From NCBI GenBank assembly GCA_964603655.1, contig CAZRVZ010000214.1, forward strand, positions 1-7,376: DNA of 7,376 bases, read 5' to 3'. Below are positions 1-5,351 of this stretch, piece by piece. This DNA is from JACPWY01 sp964603655 (GTDB taxonomy: Bacteria; Bdellovibrionota; FAC87; UBA2466). The notes beneath the pieces are model-generated. The model was given only the letters and a program-made list of their open reading frames with translations, had not been told where the DNA came from and searched no databases. Each line of letters opens with the position of its first letter. Position 1 is the stretch's first letter. The position numbers were made by a program, and so were the translations under genes.

Positions 1-180
1 GCGTAGCTTTTGGTTCATGAGGGTTTGATATTTTGCACCATTTTCCTCTGCTTCCTGCTTCAACGCTTTAACCACATCGAGGTCAACGAATGTGGTTACG
101 CGGATCTTCGCCCCTTTCAAGGCCTCTTCCGAAATATCCACCTTACCGTAGTTAACTCTTTTCCTATTCGTGGATTTCAT
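1..180 (-). CDS. Ribbon-helix-helix (CopG/BrnA-type) antitoxin, C-terminus cut by window edge
   Basis: The first 60 residues are visible and the gene runs off the left edge. After a basic N-terminus comes a segment reading KIRVTTFVDLDVV, then a helix rich in Glu/Lys, then YQTLMNQKLR. This strand-helix-turn-helix pattern is typical of small CopG/BrnA-like antitoxins, which bind their own operator through the N-terminal beta strand and cover a partner toxin with the C-terminus. The ATG at 180 lies inside the last codons of the upstream DUF4160 frame (17-nt overlap), so translation is probably coupled. A GGAG core about 8 nt upstream can serve as ribosome binding site. The frame is intact as far as seen. 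The family is fairly secure; the antitoxin role is inferred from the family and from the gene order. It could instead be a stand-alone RHH regulator. Confidence 0.72.
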   Translation of the reverse strand, partial: MKSTNRKRVNYGKVDISEEALKGAKIRVTTFVDLDVVKALKQEAEENGAKYQTLMNQKLR

Positions 181-397
181 TCCATGCCTCCATAAGTTCC
201 TTCTCGTTTGCGCGAAGAAACTCAATCACACGATTGAGTGCCTTTTCGCTGAATCCATCGCAATGAACCACCCTCTAGGTCTTTAGTTCGATCTTCGCTT
301 CGGCATCCGGACCGAGGATGTGAACATGTGCCGGTTTATGCTCCTTGGTGTGAATCACCACTCGAATGTTGCCCAATCTAAAGAGTGTCGGACTCAT
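164..397 (-). pseudogene. DUF4160 protein gene with in-frame TAG stop
   Basis: Reading from the ATG at 397 gives 40 residues, a TAG at codon 41 (275-277), then 36 more residues in the same frame ending at the TAG at 164. The halves together match the DUF4160 pattern. An N-terminal strand reads MSPTLFRLGNIRVVIH, followed by the conserved KPAHVHILGPDAEAKIEL, and after the stop GFSEKALNRVIEFL and the terminal EAWNEIHE. DUF4160 proteins are about 75-95 residues and often sit beside small antitoxin-like genes; a toxin role is suspected, not proven. TAG could come from CAG by one C-to-T change. No frameshift is present and the flanking coding quality is good, so the lesion looks recent, is a sequencing error, or is read through. 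The gene overlaps the RHH antitoxin gene. Confidence 0.75.
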
Positions 398-400
398 TGG

Positions 401-431
401 TATATTATACATATATTATGCATATAATCAA
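401..431. repeat. 11-bp tandem repeat, candidate RHH operator
   Basis: The unit TATATTATaCA (401-411) is repeated as TATATTATgCA (412-422) and then degenerates to TATAATCAA (423-431). The period of 11 bp is about one helical turn. Ribbon-helix-helix antitoxins commonly bind short sites repeated in this phase. The repeat covers the -10 box, spacer and -35 box of the DUF4160/RHH promoter, so binding would repress it. A shorter inverted repeat, ATTAT-GCAT-ATAAT (415-428), lies within it. Confidence 0.5.
404..431 (-). promoter_or_regulatory. Sigma70-type promoter of the DUF4160/RHH operon
   Basis: On the minus strand a TTGATT -35 box (426-431) is separated by 16 bp from a perfect TATAAT -10 box (404-409). 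Only 6 nt lie between the -10 box and the ATG at 397, so the expected transcription start falls on or next to the A of the start codon. No Shine-Dalgarno site is present. The mRNA is therefore predicted to be leaderless. Confidence 0.6.
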
Positions 432-484
432 CTGGCAAAACGCGACTGGACTTACGTGCAAGAAAATTAGGTACTTAGCAAAGT

Positions 485-512
485 TTGACTTAGCCCGTCT
501 ATTTCATACTCT
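485..512 (+). promoter_or_regulatory. Possible promoter of the GNAT gene
   Basis: TTGACT (485-490) is a good -35 box. The best-spaced -10 candidate, TACTCT (507-512, 16-bp spacer), is poor. This is the only reasonable sigma70-like pair seen in the 398-568 gap, and it would give a 5' leader of about 50 nt before the GNAT ribosome binding site. Confidence 0.3.
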
Positions 513-568
513 ATTTTGCAATTGACCGGACTAGCTTAAACAAACAGGGTGAAGGTAAGGATTCTAGC

Positions 569-1168
569 ATGATAAATACTCTGCCGATAAACAAGGAAGT
601 GAGAGCCGGCTATTTCATCAAGTCTGTGGACGAGGCTGACTTCAATCCAAGCTTCCTGAAATATGCCAAGAAGTATTATGATGATGAAACCCAGGTCTTC
701 TTTTACCAATCGTTACTTAATGGCGCGGATAAGAATAAATTAGACCGGCTCGAGGAAGGAAGCAAAGGGCTTTTTAAGTTGCGACTTGCTGTTTTTTTTC
801 AAAGTGAATTTGTAGGGTGGAGCTATAGCCGACAGGAACCGACTGACTCCCTCTACATGCAGAACTCCGGGATAATTCCAGAACACAGAAAGAAGGGTCT
901 CTATTCGTGCCTGGTAAAAGAAACGATAGCAATCGCAACAGAAATGGGGTTTCAGTCCATTTGGAGCCTTCATCGAACAACTAATAACGCCGTAATTATC
1001 CCTAAGTTGCGCCAAGGATTCATAATTACGGGAATAGAGGTTTCAGATTCTTTTGGAACTCGAGTCAGGCTTTCCTATTATCCCACCCAAATTCGTCGCA
1101 AAATCGTAGATTATCGGGTGGGACAAATCCGCGCTGATAATGAGATAAAACAACACCTGGGAATGTGA
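569..1168 (+). CDS. GNAT-family N-acetyltransferase
   Basis: This is a 199-residue protein with a ribosome binding site GAAGGTAAGG (551-560) 8 nt before the ATG. Strand beta4 and motif A are seen around residues 95-122: an MQNSGIIPEHRKKGLYSCL segment that contains the R/K-x-x-G-x/L acetyl-CoA pyrophosphate loop (HRKKGLY), followed by the long helix. Motif B follows at about 130-152, with TTNNAVIIPKLRQGF and then ITGIE, as in Gcn5-related acetyltransferases where an Asn and a C-terminal helix pack against CoA. The N-terminal 85 residues are charged and less typical. The substrate cannot be predicted. The gene lies alone on the + strand between two leftward toxin-antitoxin loci. GNAT toxins (TacT/AtaT) pair with RHH antitoxins, but this protein is longer and has no adjacent co-directional antitoxin, so a stand-alone modifying enzyme is more likely. 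Confidence 0.8.
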   Translation: MINTLPINKEVRAGYFIKSVDEADFNPSFLKYAKKYYDDETQVFFYQSLLNGADKNKLDRLEEGSKGLFKLRLAVFFQSEFVGWSYSRQEPTDSLYMQNSGIIPEHRKKGLYSCLVKETIAIATEMGFQSIWSLHRTTNNAVIIPKLRQGFIITGIEVSDSFGTRVRLSYYPTQIRRKIVDYRVGQIRADNEIKQHLGM

Positions 1169-1389
1169 CAGATTTCATCCACAGTTAAAGTCATTGGTTC
1201 GAGTAGCTTTGCGTGACCCGCTCCATATTTTTGTGGAACCCTCGGTTTACGGCCACGCCTTTTCTAAGAACAGCCCTCTTTTTTTGGAAGGGAAATAACC
1301 TCTAGAGGGCTCACCGCAAATGAAATCGGACAATACCGAACATCGCTCGTAGGCGAACGTCCCTGACTATTTCATTTCCGTAACTACGT
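1169..1389. other. Intergenic gap between convergent genes
   Basis: This 221-bp gap separates the + strand GNAT gene from the - strand HigA-like gene. No convincing coding frame or RNA gene is seen in it. Its only notable structures are the AGCCCTCT/AGAGGGCT inverted repeat at 1272-1311 and a short perfect palindrome CCTCTAGAGG (1299-1308) at the right arm of that repeat. Confidence 0.5.
1272..1311. terminator. Inverted repeat between convergent genes, weak terminator candidate
   Basis: AGCCCTCT (1272-1279) and AGAGGGCT (1304-1311) form a perfect 8-bp stem around a 24-nt loop. The position between two converging genes suits a bidirectional terminator. However, the loop is long and no T-tract follows the stem on either strand; the run of Ts lies inside the loop. 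Confidence 0.25.
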
Positions 1390-1704
1390 TCATATCTTTC
1401 TCCGCGCTCTCCGCGCTCTCGGCGCCGAGGCGACTAGGTGAATTCTCAGTTCGCACCCCACGATACTTGCGGCCCTTGCCATCGTTTCAAGCGAAATGCC
1501 CGTATGGTCGTTGAAAAGGCGTTCGGTTGTCGTCGGGCTCCCCAAGGCGGTTCGAAGGTGGATTTTCTTTTGATGGGTACGCTTCATTCTCGCTTCTAGC
1601 TGATGCGAAAATGTTTTCTTAGCAGCCCTGGCTGCGACTTCGGCCTCAATTCCTTCCTCTTTGAGGAAGGTGTCAAAGGCGGCACCTGCATATTTATTTT
1701 TCAT
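1390..1704 (-). CDS. HigA-like XRE-family antitoxin
   Basis: This 104-residue protein starts at the ATG at 1704. That start is chosen because GGGAGA (1712-1717) lies 7 nt upstream and because the family begins with an MKNKYAG-type motif; a longer in-frame start at 1743 lies within the toxin gene and is unlikely. Features in order are the N-terminal DTFLKEEGIEAEVAARA segment typical of HigA2-like antitoxins, then a helix-turn-helix region at about residues 28-85 (LGSPTTTERLFND, then SLETMARAASIVGCELRIHLV). The protein should bind DNA as a dimer, neutralise the upstream HigB-like toxin and repress the shared promoter. Only 4 nt separate it from the toxin stop, so the genes form one operon in the toxin-first order usual for HigBA. 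The C-terminus is an unusual Arg-rich tail encoded by a tandem repeat. The frame is intact. Confidence 0.8.
   Translation of the reverse strand: MKNKYAGAAFDTFLKEEGIEAEVAARAAKKTFSHQLEARMKRTHQKKIHLRTALGSPTTTERLFNDHTGISLETMARAASIVGCELRIHLVASAPRARRARRKI
1399..1425. repeat. 9-bp tandem repeat in the HigA-like C-terminus
   Basis: TCTCCGCGC occurs twice exactly (1399-1407, 1408-1416) and once with one changed base, TCTCGGCGC (1417-1425). It encodes the basic tail APRARRARR on the minus strand. The unit is a multiple of three, so copy-number change would lengthen or shorten the tail without shifting the frame. Confidence 0.8.
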
Positions 1705-1708
1705 AACA

Positions 1709-2122
1709 CTATCTCCCTTTTTTCTTGAGTCGAGCTTCAACAATATGCTGTTCCCGGACCCAAGCTTTCATGCGATTCCAACCCACATCAAGATCATTTG
1801 AAGGGGTCTTCTTCGTCGTTTTCCGAAAAAAATGAACCAGTACCATGCGATCGTCGTAGATGAAAAAAAGAGTTCGGTATTCAAGGCTCACCACGGTGTG
1901 CCTAACCTCATAGAGAGACTTCTCAAACTCGCCCTTGCCGCTCCGAAGTCAATCGACATGCGGACGATCAACTCTCCAATTCAGTTCAACAAAACGGAGA
2001 TCCTCACCGACCTGAGTCTTTACAGGCCGGCCTAGCCTTTTAAGTAGTACCCTGACTGGGGCAATACCCAACTCCGTTTGAAAGAATTCTGCATGAATCT
2101 TCTTTCTGGGGGCGCCATTCAT
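1709..2122 (-). pseudogene. HigB-like (phage Gp49/DUF891) toxin gene with in-frame TGA
   Basis: From the ATG at 2122 the frame reads 57 residues, a TGA at codon 58 (1949-1951), then continues in the same frame for about 79 residues to the TAG at 1709. The parts before and after the stop are successive pieces of one HigB/Gp49-like (RelE-superfamily) toxin. Before it are HAEFFQTELGIAPVRVLLKRL and VGEDLRFVELNW followed by RPHVD; after it are SLYEVRHTVVSLEYRTLFF and MVLVHFFRKTTKKTP, the family's most conserved block. Such toxins are ribosome-dependent mRNA endonucleases. TGA may derive from CGA by one C-to-T transition. The only start in the downstream piece is a GTG at 1894 without a Shine-Dalgarno site, and it would lack the N-terminal half. 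The toxin is probably inactive while its antitoxin remains open. Confidence 0.75.
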
Positions 2123-2124
2123 TA

Positions 2125-2148
2125 AGAGTATTGTACTCTATAAGGTAC
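2125..2148. promoter_or_regulatory. Candidate HigA operator, promoter-proximal
   Basis: AGAGTA-TTG-TACTCT (2125-2139) is a perfect inverted repeat over the -10 box. Its right arm also begins an overlapping imperfect palindrome, GTACTCTATAAGGTAC (2133-2148). The same half-site (TACTCT/AGAGTA) recurs in the distal palindrome at 2170-2185, as expected for a dimeric autoregulator. Confidence 0.5.
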
Positions 2149-2159
2149 ACAAAAAGCAA
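2130..2159 (-). promoter_or_regulatory. Promoter of the HigBA-like operon
   Basis: On the minus strand TTGCTT (2154-2159) and TACAAT (2130-2135) are separated by 18 bp. The -10 box ends 7 nt before the ATG at 2122 and no Shine-Dalgarno site is present, so the transcript is predicted to be leaderless or nearly so. Half of the first operator palindrome overlaps the -10 box. The -35 box is weak. Confidence 0.5.
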
Positions 2160-2169
2160 GGTCATTTAT

Positions 2170-2185
2170 GTACTCTAAAGAGTAC
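2170..2185. promoter_or_regulatory. Candidate HigA operator, distal
   Basis: GTACTCT-AA-AGAGTAC is a perfect palindrome with 7-bp arms and a 2-bp centre. It lies just upstream of the HigBA-like -35 box and shares its half-site with the repeat over the -10 box. Two sites would allow cooperative repression by the HigA-like protein. Confidence 0.55.
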
Positions 2186-2200
2186 GCAATTGTGGCGATG

Positions 2201-2228
2201 GAGCCATGCGGTCCCTGACGCATGGCTC
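2201..2228. repeat. Perfect 10-bp inverted repeat (hairpin)
   Basis: GAGCCATGCG (2201-2210) and CGCATGGCTC (2219-2228) pair fully around an 8-nt loop GTCCCTGA. The stem is G+C-rich and stable. Neither strand has a T-tract after it, so it is not a classical intrinsic terminator, although its position after the membrane pseudogene could let it act as one on the minus strand. It may instead be a remnant end or REP-like element. Confidence 0.7.
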
Positions 2229-2241
2229 ACCAATCACACGT

Positions 2242-2264
2242 GGCTAAATTTGGCTAATTTAGCC
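2242..2264. repeat. Perfect 8-bp A+T-rich inverted repeat
   Basis: GGCTAAAT (2242-2249) and ATTTAGCC (2257-2264) form a perfect stem with a 7-nt loop TTGGCTA. The loop itself repeats the start of the arm, giving TTGGCTAA as a partial direct copy. It lies 13 bp from the 10-bp hairpin and about 45 bp past the stop of the membrane pseudogene. It could be a recombination or binding site; no T-tract supports termination. Confidence 0.6.
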
Positions 2265-2309
2265 GACAACTATTTGAGATGATGGAAAAGGCAACGAACG
2301 CTCCATATG

Positions 2310-3034
2310 TCAAGCTATTCGAATCATTCCTATTGCGGGCCTAATTCCCAGATGCCAAACCCCGACGAGTGCCGTCAGAACAAATGACGAAAACGCAATG
2401 CCGGCGACATAGCCCACTTCATGTCCCAGCGACAAAGCGAAAAGAAGTATCCGGCAAATCAACAAAAAGGGCTCTATCCGCTTCAAGTCGATGGCGTCTT
2501 TCAGTAGACGATAGTCACAAAGGACGCTCAGGACCACCCAATGAATGGCGGCCGTGCTGATTGCAGTAGGGAATCGGTGGTTTGCATAAAAGTTGCCCAG
2601 CAGTAACACGCTGGAAGCAATCGCAGCGGTCGTGTTTCCCATCACCGAACGTAAAAGATAGTAGGCGCCTGTCCCGGTTACGACCCAACTCAATAAAAGG
2701 TAAAGGCGCGCCCAGGGGCCGTTCCCCCAAAAAGCCTGCATTACACCGGTGAAAATTTCCCGCTCGAAAAACCATCCCTGCAGGGCACTCAGAGCCCCGT
2801 ACGGATAACCCGCGAGATCGGTTTGGTACTCGGCATGTGGCACCGGGAAAAAGCGAAAAATTCTCCAGAAAAAAATCCCAGGTGTTCATTCGAATCGATA
2901 TCCACCGGACCTAAAAGCGGCTGAGTGATGTCACCGAGAACCCACCACGCGAGAAGGCCGATTGAAAGCGGGATCAATCCTGCGCCCCAACGCTGAACCC
3001 ACTTATCACTTACGGCCGCGGTGCGTCCACTCAT
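2310..3034 (-). pseudogene. GT-C-like membrane glycosyltransferase remnant, frameshifted and short
   Basis: The frame opening with ATG at 3034 encodes a short basic N-terminus, one membrane segment (GLIPLSIGLLAWWVLGDI), and an external loop with an acidic motif (GPVDIDSNEHLGFF). At a run of seven Ts (2869-2875) sense passes to another frame, which continues FWRIFRFFPVPHAEYQTDL, then AGYPYGALSALQGWFF and several further hydrophobic segments until the stop at 2310. An aromatic-rich loop after TM1 followed by a TDL-x-x-YP-x-G-type motif resembles uncharacterised GT-C membrane glycosyltransferases, which transfer sugars from lipid carriers. Restoring one T joins the parts without loss. About 240 residues are recoverable, whereas such proteins usually have 450 or more, so the 3' end is probably missing too. 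The family assignment is by pattern and is tentative; the frame break is clear. Confidence 0.65.
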
Positions 3035-3055
3035 TGGGCGTCACCGTAGACATTT

Positions 3056-3085
3056 TTGTTGAATAGTTCAAATGAGTCCGATAAT
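3056..3085 (+). promoter_or_regulatory. Possible promoter of the HAD/transporter operon
   Basis: GATAAT (3080-3085) matches the -10 consensus at five of six positions. Upstream lie TTGTTG (3056-3061, 18-bp spacer) or TTGAAT (3059-3064, 15-bp spacer). It would start transcription near 3092, about 24 nt before the TTG start and just before its Shine-Dalgarno site. The region is shared with the divergent membrane pseudogene. Confidence 0.45.
3059..3071. promoter_or_regulatory. Palindrome in the divergent promoter, possible operator
   Basis: TTGAA-TAG-TTCAA is a perfect inverted repeat in the 81-bp divergent gap, overlapping the putative -35 region of the HAD operon. A regulator here could control both directions, but short A+T-rich palindromes also occur by chance. 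Confidence 0.3.
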
Positions 3086-3115
3086 TCTTGTGCACTCGGG
3101 CGGGGAGTGGGTGGC

Positions 3116-3991
3116 TTGAAATTTCTGACAGATTTTGACGGAGTGGTCACGGATCTAACCGATGAAGCTCTCCGGGTTCGCCATCTTTTTGACTCCTACC
3201 TAGTCGAACTGTGCGGCCAAGACGAAACACACCAATGCCTGACGATTTGTCAGGAGCAATTACGGGAAAACCCTCATCTCCACGGATGGCGATCGGGTTC
3301 GCGCATCTCGGCATTCGCCAACGAGGACGGGTTTATCTATGTGAACGGGCTTGGCGCTTGTCTGGACGACCGCTCGAATGCGGGCCAGACGCTGCCGGCC
3401 AAATTCCGATCGGCTTTGAAAAAGGTTGAGTTTGAGTCATTTACCCGACTGGCAAACCACTCCTATCAGACCATGGTGTCGGAAACCGCCAAAGCTCTGG
3501 TGAAGCCGATGGATGTGGGGGCCGGCGAGGTTTTAAAAACTTTGCTGAGTCGGGGGCATCAGGTCGTGGTTGTTTCCAACTCGGGTACCGAGCGCATTCG
3601 AAACATCCTGGCCTCATCGGAGGTTGCGGAGTATCTAGACGGTCCTGATTCTCCTCTTTCTATCCGGGGTAATGCTCAGAAATTTGTACTGGGCGATTCC
3701 GACGATTGTCTCCAGAGCGAAGGGTATCGCGTGTCCGTCGATCGCCCGATCTATCGGTCGATACTGCTCGAGGAGCGTCCGGACGTGGTGGTTGGAGACG
3801 TTTTTTCGCTCGATCTGGCGCTGCCGCTGGCACTCTCCCTAAGGGGAGAACGACCGCTCCGTGACACGAGGATGTTTTTACGAAAGCGGCACTACACGCC
3901 GAACTGGTCGATACAATTTATGGGCGAGCTAATGAGGGGAGCCAAAGGTGGCATACTTGAACGCTTCGACGAACTACTCGGTGTTACTTAA
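3116..3991 (+). CDS. HAD-superfamily hydrolase (phosphatase-like)
   Basis: This 291-residue protein starts at the TTG at 3116. That start has GGGGAG (3102-3107) 8 nt upstream and places HAD motif I at the N-terminus as usual; a longer TTG start at 3056 has no ribosome binding site and lies upstream of the likely promoter. Motif I is TDFDGVVTD with nucleophile Asp6 and Asp8. Motif II is VVVVSNSG with Ser154. A basic residue Arg210 (in DRPIY) is at the motif III position usually taken by Lys. Motif IV is VVGDVFSLD with Asp228 and Asp233. These residues support Mg2+-dependent phosphoester hydrolysis in the cytoplasm. A large cap of about 130 residues lies between motifs I and II, pointing to a small-molecule substrate. 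The gene overlaps the downstream OPA transporter gene by 44 nt, so its substrate is probably what the transporter brings in. The exact substrate is unknown. Confidence 0.8.
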   Translation: MKFLTDFDGVVTDLTDEALRVRHLFDSYLVELCGQDETHQCLTICQEQLRENPHLHGWRSGSRISAFANEDGFIYVNGLGACLDDRSNAGQTLPAKFRSALKKVEFESFTRLANHSYQTMVSETAKALVKPMDVGAGEVLKTLLSRGHQVVVVSNSGTERIRNILASSEVAEYLDGPDSPLSIRGNAQKFVLGDSDDCLQSEGYRVSVDRPIYRSILLEERPDVVVGDVFSLDLALPLALSLRGERPLRDTRMFLRKRHYTPNWSIQFMGELMRGAKGGILERFDELLGVT

Positions 3992-5321
3992 AATATTCGG
4001 TCGACTATTTGATAAGGCGAGAAGAGCAGACGGTGCGCCGGATCATTCTCCGGCCTTTAGGCGCCGACGGGCTGTCAACTGGCTGACGTTGGGTTTTACC
4101 TACTCCGCCATGTATATGGGGCGGTACAATCTATCATTCGCCAACAAAGCGCTTTCACAAAATTACGGTTGGGACAAAATCCAGATCGGCGCGATTATCA
4201 CGACGGCGCTCACGATTTACGGGTTCTCGGCGATTTTTAACGGTCCCATTGCCGATAAGATAGGCGGTCGGCGCGCAATGCTGATCGGCGCCACTGGAAC
4301 GGTGGTGTTTAATTTTCTCTTCGGACTGGGAGCCTATTTTGGCTTTTTGGGAACGGGGACGTTTCTTCTCGGCTATTTCGCGACCGTTTGGGGATTAAAT
4401 GCCTATTTTCAGTCCTTCAGCGCACTCGCGCTGATTAAGGTAAATGCCAGCTGGTTCCACATTAAAGAGCGCGGCGTATTTTCGGCGATTTTCGGCTCGA
4501 TGATCCAAAGCGGGCGCGCGCTTATTTTTCTGGTGGGCGGCATCGTCGTCACCCTGTTGCCGTGGCAATGGGTGTTTTTCATACCGTCGGCTTTGGTCGC
4601 CGTCATGGCCTACCTCACTTATCGTTACGTGCAAAACAACCCGGAAGATTGCGACCTGCCGGAACTGGACGTGCAGGACGCATCCAGTGGAGACGTCGGC
4701 AAGATCACGGTCGCCTACGTTTTGAAAAAGGTTCTCACCAATCCGATTACGCTAACCATCGCGTTTGCCGAATTTTGCACGGGCATAGTACGCCATGGAT
4801 TCGAGCAGTGGTTTCCCCGATACATGATTGAGGTACAGCACCTTACCTTGGAGTCGTCGATCTTCCAAAAGGGGGCCTTTACGGTGGTACTCGCGGGAAT
4901 CGCGGGGGCATTTGCCGCCGGTACGCTCTCGGACTGGGTTTTCAAGGGACGTCGAGCTCCGATGGCCTGTTTGGGGTATCTCACCCAAATAGTTTGCCTT
5001 TACGTGGTTTGGAAAGCGCCCAGCATGAATTGGGTGATCGTCGCCTTCGTCTTCAATTCATTCGCGATTTCCGTCGTGCACTCCATGTTGTCCGGCACGG
5101 CATCCATGGATTTCGGCGGGAAAAAGGCCGCTGCCACAGCCGCCGGAATTTTCGATGGAATGCAGTACCTCGGTGGATCCGTCGTCGGTATCGGCATGGG
5201 TTACATGCTGGAACATCTCGGCTGGAGCGCGTGGGGGCCGAGCATGATCGGATTCTCAGTCATAGGCGCCGTCCTCATGATGTTTCTCTGGAACGCCCGT
5301 CCCAAAACTAAAATCGCTTGA
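3948..5321 (+). CDS. OPA-family (GlpT/UhpT-like) organophosphate transporter, MFS
   Basis: This 457-residue protein is close to the usual length for bacterial organophosphate:phosphate antiporters. The GTG at 3948 is chosen because GAGGGGAG (3934-3941) lies 6 nt upstream; it overlaps the HAD gene by 44 nt. About 12 hydrophobic segments follow a 40-residue basic N-terminus that is longer than in GlpT. Recognisable features are MYMGRYNLSFA with Arg59 and IVRHGFEQWFPRYM with Arg282, at the places of the two phosphate-binding Arg of GlpT (R45 and R269). Others are an NGPIADKIGGRRAM loop 2-3 MFS motif, SDWVFKGRRAP after TM8, and KKAAATAAG followed by YLGGS before TM11. The GlpT His165 region reads FGSMIQSG, with no His, so substrate or mechanism may differ. 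It is likely an inner-membrane importer of a phosphorylated metabolite in exchange for phosphate. The ligand cannot be named. Confidence 0.85.
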   Translation: MAYLNASTNYSVLLKIFGRLFDKARRADGAPDHSPAFRRRRAVNWLTLGFTYSAMYMGRYNLSFANKALSQNYGWDKIQIGAIITTALTIYGFSAIFNGPIADKIGGRRAMLIGATGTVVFNFLFGLGAYFGFLGTGTFLLGYFATVWGLNAYFQSFSALALIKVNASWFHIKERGVFSAIFGSMIQSGRALIFLVGGIVVTLLPWQWVFFIPSALVAVMAYLTYRYVQNNPEDCDLPELDVQDASSGDVGKITVAYVLKKVLTNPITLTIAFAEFCTGIVRHGFEQWFPRYMIEVQHLTLESSIFQKGAFTVVLAGIAGAFAAGTLSDWVFKGRRAPMACLGYLTQIVCLYVVWKAPSMNWVIVAFVFNSFAISVVHSMLSGTASMDFGGKKAAATAAGIFDGMQYLGGSVVGIGMGYMLEHLGWSAWGPSMIGFSVIGAVLMMFLWNARPKTKIA

Positions 5322-5326
5322 ATCAA

Positions 5327-5351
5327 CGGGCAGCGTTTCACGGGCCTGCCG
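5327..5351. terminator. Small hairpin between convergent genes
   Basis: CGGGCAG (5327-5333) pairs with CTGCCG (5346-5351) with one bulged base around a 12-nt loop. It lies across the 16-nt gap between the transporter and PLP-enzyme stops and into the PLP-enzyme coding end. No T-tract follows on either strand, so termination is only a possibility. Confidence 0.2.

Noticed and set aside
10..195. Open frame on the + strand across the left end.
   Set aside because: It is antisense to the RHH antitoxin and DUF4160 genes, which have clear family motifs; no ribosome binding site.
507..514. TACTCTAT before the GNAT gene matches half of the HigA operator (2134-2141), suggesting trans-regulation.
   Set aside because: Only a single half-site without its inverted partner; an 8-mer can occur by chance in A+T-rich DNA.
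569..1168. GNAT toxin (TacT/AtaT type) paired with the RHH antitoxin at the left edge.
   Set aside because: The genes are on opposite strands about 390 bp apart, the RHH gene overlaps DUF4160 instead, and the GNAT protein is longer than those toxins.
1190..1250. GGTTCGAGTAG around 1195-1205 resembles a tRNA T-loop.
   Set aside because: No acceptor stem, D-arm or anticodon arm can be formed around it and no CCA end is near.
1832..2035. Open + strand frame of 67 codons across the toxin pseudogene.
   Set aside because: It is the shadow of the HigB-like gene and has no recognisable motif.
2201..2264. Start of a CRISPR-like repeat array.
   Set aside because: The two palindromes differ in sequence, there are no regularly spaced identical repeats, and no cas genes are present.
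4395..4634. Minus-strand and alternative-frame ORFs within the transporter gene.
   Set aside because: Compositional shadows of the OPA transporter, which has full-length family motifs.
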